The notes under the pieces are model-generated. The model was not told the DNA's origin, made no database searches, and worked only from the letters and a program-made list of their open reading frames with translations. Shown piece after piece: positions 59,301 through 64,000 of a stretch of 64,000 nt of DNA; the first letter of the stretch is position 1, and each line of letters begins with the position of its first letter. Both the position numbers and the translations under genes were made by a program. Source of the DNA: Nannocystis pusilla (GTDB lineage: Bacteria; Myxococcota_A; Polyangia; Nannocystales; Nannocystaceae); the NCBI RefSeq assembly GCF_020073745.1, contig NZ_JAIRAU010000001.1:558001-622000 (forward strand), read 5' to 3'.

Positions 59301-59607
59301 CGAGCTCAAGAAAGCCATGAGCGACAGCGACCAGAAAAAGCTGCTTAAGGAGCGCAAGGCGGAAGAGGCCAAGCGGCACCAGCTCGAGTTGTACGCCGAG
59401 CACGAACAGGCCGCCCAGCGAAAACTCGTTGACATCGACGTCGAGCTCGCTCTGCGCGCGACCCACTACAAGGTCGTACTCGAGCTCCTGAAGGCCGAGG
59501 AGGAGCGGACCCTGAAGCACATTCTCCCCGGACGATATGCGCTGCGAGGTGATGCGCACGTCTATCCGGTCGCCGTCGAGATCCGGACGCCGGGAGTTGC
59601 GGCGTGA
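56323..59607 (+). CDS. drmD: DISARM class 1 SNF2-like helicase DrmD
   Basis: A 1094-residue SNF2/SWI2-type ATPase. Walker A ADAVGLGKTIQAG near residue 148, DEAH near 262, TATPHNGHTFSFSGLLEALDP after it, and the C-terminal helicase motifs LLATDAAGEGLNLQ and QRNGRLDRHGQ near 610-650 are intact; a long coiled charged region follows. Its layout and the adjacent methylase match DrmD of class 1 DISARM, an anti-phage system that uses drmD, drmMI and the core drmABC. The stop overlaps the next gene as GTGA. A second ATG at 56368 is possible. Confidence 0.88.
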   Translation: MSTTQPLQSALPREGMMAVVRGRRAMITGVRPFDAEDGRHHLVEVEYSDGIGAETDQLLWEVEPGTDVLEPSALPRVGDTSPMDVREFDAMVRATRWSALTPSLPFSGLDEDRPPLASPLFGAIHPEAYQLVPVLRALEMPRVALMLADAVGLGKTIQAGMILRELMLRRRIRRVLILCPASLRTQWRDEMVDKFALSFEVVDRGETLKLRKELGVDANPWRTHERLITSYHYLKQPDVLEQFRSAAEPGDDGRLRWDLLIVDEAHNLAPAASVSADSDVARMLRLIAPWFEHRVFLTATPHNGHTFSFSGLLEALDPVRFTRKSELGDEDRRRVAHTVIRRLKSEINACYTAANEPPRFSERLVEALPQLRFGAQERDLHLAVRDFQRALKRSLGGASAQDRTAAMFATEVLQKRLLSGPWPFGQSWLALIEGLDQPDHDATAAAVVRLRSVQADDTEDDGERESRQRLAERTVGAWLRPWREKVAAELAHVTELVQAIGVTRVQPGLDPDAHAIAVANQAAQVKVDARMRALEALIDEKLRNDQRWRDDERLVVFTEYLATLDYLRARLHLRYGDGDWLLALYGGMNDVQRDHIKRHFNDPRGPARVLLATDAAGEGLNLQRAARYLLHWDIPWNPGRMEQRNGRLDRHGQERDVHVFHFDSNDDASMRFMAKVLRKRSQTREDRVVTDEIFADAILAHFEHDEDIVQSEQRLERVVSGAQQANAEIVEDLPAGPALPGKDDEARLNSLRSELDLSPESIRETLETAMAIDLGRPRLKPDGQGRDRFVSPVPRLWRELVEQTLREDSSDGAMPALVFDPAHYVQRRSGRPVYVPEPDSRLLHLGDAIYHRVMSTFASFRFPGGPSAATRWIARQGPVPAGADALVLLTVEELAVNELREPCHHWVRTIALPIRGDSLGEPLPERAAARWAASPTPGDRDAARVLWDGVADEVKKHVQRLQRELTAALKARLAAASKVVREQEKKRFERRERELKKAMSDSDQKKLLKERKAEEAKRHQLELYAEHEQAAQRKLVDIDVELALRATHYKVVLELLKAEEERTLKHILPGRYALRGDAHVYPVAVEIRTPGVAA

Positions 59608-62600
59608 GCCCGCACGAGGCCTGGATCTCGCTGCGGCACGGCGGCAACCTCCTCTCCCCGGTGGAGCTCGAGCGCCTGCCCGAGCCCAACGCGGCGCCCT
59701 ACCGCCTCGCCGAGCGCCTCCGCGCGGCCCTCATCGCACTCGATCCGGATGAGCCCGACGGCGAGGCCCTGAGCGCCTTGCTTGACGTCGTGCTCGAGGA
59801 CGCCTGCGGCCTCGGCATCGGCTGGCGCAAGGGCGCTGCCGTCAAGGACCCCGACGCCGAGACCTTGCTTGACGGCACACGGCTCAAGCCGCAGCGCGTG
59901 TGGGAGACAGCGGCCGGCGATAGCCTCCCGCTGTTCGTCACGCACACGCCCCGGATCGGCGTCGGCAAAGGCAAGCAGGCTGTCGCCCACGTCGTGGAGT
60001 ACCTCCGTCGTCGTCGACGCCGCGGCGCTCCGCTCGCGCTCCTCACCAACGGCCGCGAGTGGCGCCTCGTGTGGGCCGACGAGGACAACCTCGCCTGGGT
60101 CGAGTGGGACGCCGATCGCTGGCTCGACGCCGACCAGCTCTCCGGCACCTTCCACGTGTTCCGCCGGATCGTCGCTCGCCCGGCGCTCGACCGCGACGGC
60201 GCCGAGCGCGGTCGGCTGCTCGAGGCCATTCGCACCACGCGGCGGGGCCAAGCGAAGCTCTCGAGCGCGCTCGGCGAGCGGGTCCGAAAGGCCGTCGAGA
60301 TCCTGCTCAAGGGCCGCCAGTCGGCGCTCGCGCCCACCTGGGATCCCGACGCCAGCTCCGACACCTACAACGCCGCCTGTCACTTCGTCATGCGGCTCGT
60401 CGTGATCCTCTTCGCCGAGGCCCGCGAGCTGTTCCCCATCGACAACCCGGTCTATCACCAGGCCTACGGGCTCGGCGGGCTGTTCGACCGCCTCGGCCGC
60501 CTCACCGGCGAGCGCCGCCGCGAGCGAGTATCGGCGTGGAGCCAAGTCCTCGCCCTCTTCAAGCTGCTCCATGGCGGTTCCCCGCACCCGGCGCTGAACC
60601 TCCCGAAGTACGGCGGCGACCTGTTCAAGCCCGGCGACCCCGAAGGCGACGGCGTACAGCGGGCGCTCACCCGGATCGAGTCACTCGAACATCCGCCGAG
60701 CGACGAGATCGTCTACCGGATCCTCGAGCTCATCACGCGCACCATGCAGCAGGGCCTGCCGACGCCGGTCAACTTCACCGAGCTGACCAGCGAGTACATC
60801 GGCATCCTCTACGAGGGCCTGCTCGACTACGAGCTCCACCGCGCCGGCGACCAGCCGATCCTCTTCCTCAATCTCGGTAACCAGCCGGCGCTCCCGCTCG
60901 ACCAGCTCGAGGGCATGACCGACAAGGCCCTCGCCGCCCTCGTCGAGAAGGCCAAGGTGACGAACAAGCCCGCCGGCGAGGACGATGCCGAGGAGGCCGA
61001 GGACGAGGAGGCCGAGGGTGAGGACGCCGAGGGCGAAGACGACGCTGAAGCCGCCGAAGCCGCCGAGGTCTCCGACAGCCCCGCCGAGGCCCCTCTTGAC
61101 GACGACGAACACGCCGAGGCCCGCCGCCGCGCCGTCGAGTGGAGCCGTCGCGCCGTCGTCGTCGGCAAGCTGGTCAAAAAGCCAGCCGGTCGCAACGCCG
61201 ACAAGAACCCCGAATATCTCGCCGAGCTCGACAGCGCCGCCGACCGGCTCTTCGCCGACATCAAGCTCCCGGGCGAGCTTTACCTCGTCCGCTGGGGCGG
61301 CACCCGCAAGGGTGCCGGCACCTTCTACACCCGGCCCCAGCTCACCCAGCCGACCGTGCGGCGCACCCTCGAGCCGCTCACCCACGACGCCGACGGCGTC
61401 ATCCACCTGCCCGAGGTGCTCCTCGACCTCAAGCTCTGCGACCCCGCCATGGGCTCGGGTAGCTTCCTGGTCGCCGCCTTGCGCGTGCTCACCGAGCTGG
61501 TCGTAGAGTCGCTCCGCTTCCACAAACGAATCCACGTCGTCAACGGCCACACCATGGTCGACTGCGACCGCCTGCCGGACGCCGACCGCGATCTCGCCAC
61601 CGACAACTTCGACGAGCGCCTCACCGCGTTCGTCCGCCGCGCTGTCGTCGAGCGCTGCCTCTACGGCGTCGACATCGACCCGCTCGCCACCGAGCTGGCG
61701 CGCGTCGCCCTGTGGGTCGAGACCCTCGACCGCAAGCTCCCCTTCACCTTCCTCGACCACAAGCTCCGCTGCGGCGACGCCCTCGTCGGCGCCTGGATCG
61801 ACCGCTTCCGCGATTACCCCTTGCTCGCGTGGTGGCGCCAGAGCCCCGACGAGAAGTGGCGCGGCGTGACCCACGAGGGCAACAAATGGGCAACTGTCCT
61901 CAAGGACAGGCGCAAGAACGTCCTCGAGCAGCAAGTCGAGCGTATCTCGGGCCAACAGCGCACCGACGCGGCCGAGGTCTCCGACGACACGATTGACAAG
62001 GCCCTCACTCGCGTGCGCGAGCTCTACCGCCGCCTGCGCAACGTCCCCGCGTCGATGCCTCACAAGCGGGCCGAGATGTGGCACAATCAGGTCGAGCCCG
62101 ACCCCGACCTCGCGCGTGTGCGCGAGGCCTGCGACCTGTGGTGCGCCCTGTGGTTCTGGCCGCTCGACCAACTCGCCGAGGCCCCAACCCCGGCGACCCT
62201 CGGCGCGCCCTCGGAAGCAGCTCGCGCGATTTCACGCGAGCTGCGGCACTCGCGGCGTTTCTTCCACTGGGAGCTCGAATTCCCCGACGTCTTCAATAAA
62301 AAGGGCGCCGGCTTCGACGCGATCGTCGGCAACCCGCCGTGGGAGATACGCAAGCCCAACAGCAAGGAGTTCTTCAGCGACCTCGACCCGCTGTATCGCT
62401 CGTACGGAAAGCAAGAGGCGCTCACCCGCCAGCGCGAGCTGTTCGCCGCCGACCCGAAGCGCGAGCGCAAATGGCTCGACTATGTCGGCCGCTTCAAGGA
62501 CGCCGGCAACTTCGTCCGCTACGCCGCAGAGCCCTTCGGTGACACCGAGGACGAGGGCGGCAAGCCGCACATCATCCTCGTGCCGCGCAAGGTCGACGAG

Positions 62601-64000
62601 TCGCGCAAGCTCCATCGAAAATGGGCCGGCCAGCGCGCTCGTAGGACCGGCTACGCCGACCCAGAGCACGCCTTCCGCCACCAGGGCTCGGCCGACCTCA
62701 ACACCTACAAGCTGTTCGTCGAGCAGGCCCACGCGCTCCTGAAGCCCGGCGGCCAGCTCGGCCTCGTCACCCCCAGCGGCCTCTACACCGACAAGGGCTC
62801 GGTCAGCCTGCGCCGCCTGCTCCTCGACCGCTGCCAGTGGCGCTGGCTCTACGGCTTCGAGAACCGAAACAAGCTGTTCGACATTCACCGCAGCTTCAAG
62901 TTCGCCGTCACCATCGCCGAGAAGGGCGGCAAGACCTTGACGCTCCAGGCCGCCTTCATGCGCCACGAGCTCGAGGACTGGGCCGAGGCCAAGGGTGCCC
63001 TCGCGTACCCCGCCGAGCGCGTCCACGCCTTCAGCCCCAAGAGCCTCTCGGTGCTCGAGATCCGCAGCGAGCGCGACCTCGAGGTGCTCACAAAGATCTA
63101 CGCGAACAGCGTGATCCTCGGCGACAACGGCCCAGATGGCTGGGGCATCCAGTACGGGACCGAGTTCCACATGACGGCTGACTCGAAGCTCTTCATCCCG
63201 CGGGACAAGGCCGACGAGGCGGGCTATAAGCCGGACGAATACGGCCGCTGGATCGGCCCCGAGGACGACGTGCTCCTGCCGCTTTACCAAGGCTCGATGA
63301 TTCATCAGCACGATCCATCCTATAAGGGGTGGCTCACGGTTGAGAAGGCATCGTGGGGGGAGTTGTCGTGGTCGCATAAGTCGTGGGTGCCACGATATTT
63401 ACTTCAGCAGACCGACTATCGTGGGAATGAAAAGGCGACCCATGACCTGAAGCTCGGATTTCGCGACATCGCTCGATCGACCGATGAGCGAACCTCCATC
63501 GCGGCGCTCGTCCCGGACCTCCCTTGCGGTAACGTGATCGGGATTTTCACCACGGACAATGCGCTCCCCCTCTCGAGCGTGCTGAACACCTTCGCATTCG
63601 ACTTTACAGCCAGAATCCGTATATCCGGCACCCACATGAATTATTACGTGGTGGAAGAGCTGCCGCTCCCGCCGCCCGCCCTCGCGCTATCGTTGTCACA
63701 CGTCACGACGTTGCTCGGCATGCCGCTTGCGAGATTCGCGCCGTGGTGGCCGCGCGAGCTCTGGGCTCAATGGTCGCGTCGCGCCATCACGCCGCACGAG
63801 CGCCTGCGGCTGCGTTGCATCCTCGACGCCGTCGTCGCCGCCCTTTACAACCTCTCGCGCGACGACCTGCGCTGGGTCTTGCGCGACTGCGATCACCCGA
63901 AGGATCGTCTGTCGGACAAGGCCTTCTGCCGCACGCTCGACCCCAAGGGTTTCTGGCGCGTCGACAGGGACCAGGATCCCGAGCTGCGCCACACCGTCCT
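59604..64000 (+). CDS. drmMI: DISARM class 1 adenine methyltransferase DrmMI, partial at window end
   Basis: At least 1465 residues, open to the right edge, from a GTG coupled to drmD by a 4-bp GTGA overlap. The AdoMet-binding motif DPAMGSGSF is near residue 612 and the N6-adenine catalytic motif NPPW near 910, with a large target-recognition region after it. About residues 450-500 form an acidic Glu/Asp/Ala-rich linker (EDDAEEAEDEEAEGEDAEGE), longer than I would expect. DrmMI marks host DNA as self in DISARM. The rest of the system (drmA, drmB, drmC) should lie to the right of the window. Contains one exact dispersed palindrome. Confidence 0.88.
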   Translation, partial: MSPHEAWISLRHGGNLLSPVELERLPEPNAAPYRLAERLRAALIALDPDEPDGEALSALLDVVLEDACGLGIGWRKGAAVKDPDAETLLDGTRLKPQRVWETAAGDSLPLFVTHTPRIGVGKGKQAVAHVVEYLRRRRRRGAPLALLTNGREWRLVWADEDNLAWVEWDADRWLDADQLSGTFHVFRRIVARPALDRDGAERGRLLEAIRTTRRGQAKLSSALGERVRKAVEILLKGRQSALAPTWDPDASSDTYNAACHFVMRLVVILFAEARELFPIDNPVYHQAYGLGGLFDRLGRLTGERRRERVSAWSQVLALFKLLHGGSPHPALNLPKYGGDLFKPGDPEGDGVQRALTRIESLEHPPSDEIVYRILELITRTMQQGLPTPVNFTELTSEYIGILYEGLLDYELHRAGDQPILFLNLGNQPALPLDQLEGMTDKALAALVEKAKVTNKPAGEDDAEEAEDEEAEGEDAEGEDDAEAAEAAEVSDSPAEAPLDDDEHAEARRRAVEWSRRAVVVGKLVKKPAGRNADKNPEYLAELDSAADRLFADIKLPGELYLVRWGGTRKGAGTFYTRPQLTQPTVRRTLEPLTHDADGVIHLPEVLLDLKLCDPAMGSGSFLVAALRVLTELVVESLRFHKRIHVVNGHTMVDCDRLPDADRDLATDNFDERLTAFVRRAVVERCLYGVDIDPLATELARVALWVETLDRKLPFTFLDHKLRCGDALVGAWIDRFRDYPLLAWWRQSPDEKWRGVTHEGNKWATVLKDRRKNVLEQQVERISGQQRTDAAEVSDDTIDKALTRVRELYRRLRNVPASMPHKRAEMWHNQVEPDPDLARVREACDLWCALWFWPLDQLAEAPTPATLGAPSEAARAISRELRHSRRFFHWELEFPDVFNKKGAGFDAIVGNPPWEIRKPNSKEFFSDLDPLYRSYGKQEALTRQRELFAADPKRERKWLDYVGRFKDAGNFVRYAAEPFGDTEDEGGKPHIILVPRKVDESRKLHRKWAGQRARRTGYADPEHAFRHQGSADLNTYKLFVEQAHALLKPGGQLGLVTPSGLYTDKGSVSLRRLLLDRCQWRWLYGFENRNKLFDIHRSFKFAVTIAEKGGKTLTLQAAFMRHELEDWAEAKGALAYPAERVHAFSPKSLSVLEIRSERDLEVLTKIYANSVILGDNGPDGWGIQYGTEFHMTADSKLFIPRDKADEAGYKPDEYGRWIGPEDDVLLPLYQGSMIHQHDPSYKGWLTVEKASWGELSWSHKSWVPRYLLQQTDYRGNEKATHDLKLGFRDIARSTDERTSIAALVPDLPCGNVIGIFTTDNALPLSSVLNTFAFDFTARIRISGTHMNYYVVEELPLPPPALALSLSHVTTLLGMPLARFAPWWPRELWAQWSRRAITPHERLRLRCILDAVVAALYNLSRDDLRWVLRDCDHPKDRLSDKAFCRTLDPKGFWRVDRDQDPELRHTV
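61894..61909. repeat. Exact dispersed palindrome inside drmMI
   Basis: CTGTCC and GGACAG around TCAA, encoding TVLKDR. The only copy found between 37 kb and the window end. Confidence 0.7.

Noticed and set aside
63909..63917. TGTCGGACA in drmMI
   Set aside because: It lacks the 4-base spacer, so it is not the same architecture.

Overview
The window is high-GC DNA that looks like a delta-proteobacterial predator, most likely a myxobacterium of the Nannocystaceae type. This is inferred from the many Cys-rich DUF4215-type surface lipoproteins with Thr/Ser-rich linkers, the very large Ser/Thr kinase-histidine kinase hybrid, a WGR-domain protein and the general gene style. No rRNA, tRNA or CRISPR array was recognised.

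Layout. 0-4.5 kb: an RND efflux pair (adaptor lipoprotein and AcrB-type pump). 4.5-25.4 kb: ordinary chromosomal genes, namely an EamA exporter, a WGR/propeller protein, a SiaC-like protein, a NitT/TauT-type ABC pair, a host-attachment family protein, a 5 kb hybrid kinase, three NAD(P)-type oxidoreductases, a Coq4-like protein, and an HD-Pnk plus RNA ligase repair operon. 25.4-30.1 kb: lipoproteins, one of them flanked by imperfect direct repeats. 30.1-39.7 kb: a mobile region with a tyrosine integrase, excisionase-like genes (one frameshifted), a broken IS21-type element beside a 13-bp tandem repeat array, an XRE membrane protein, an unknown protein, and a ParA-like ATPase with a partner gene and upstream direct repeats. 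39.7-49.4 kb: lipoproteins, a TlpA-like protein, a TPR/membrane protein and a Ser/Thr kinase carrying an apparent one-base deletion. 49.4-51.7 kb: three paralogous small HTH proteins around a three-gene ATGA-coupled operon of unknown function. 51.8-55.9 kb: a four-gene type VI secretion-style cassette (DUF2169, ketosynthase-like, PAAR-like DUF4150 protein with a deaminase-like C terminus, SUKH-like immunity protein). 56.3 kb to the end: drmD and drmMI of a class 1 DISARM anti-phage system, running off the right edge.

The most unusual signal is not a gene. A short palindrome, TGTCC-N4-GGACA, occurs eleven times exactly and about ten more times with one change. It lies between genes and inside genes, where it is read in all three frames. 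About 0.06 exact matches would be expected by chance in 64 kb. Intergenic copies often abut head to tail as TGTCC-N4-GGACA-TGTCC, and one copy carries compensating changes in both arms. It behaves like a highly iterated palindrome or a widespread dimer-binding site, and I do not recognise it as a described element.
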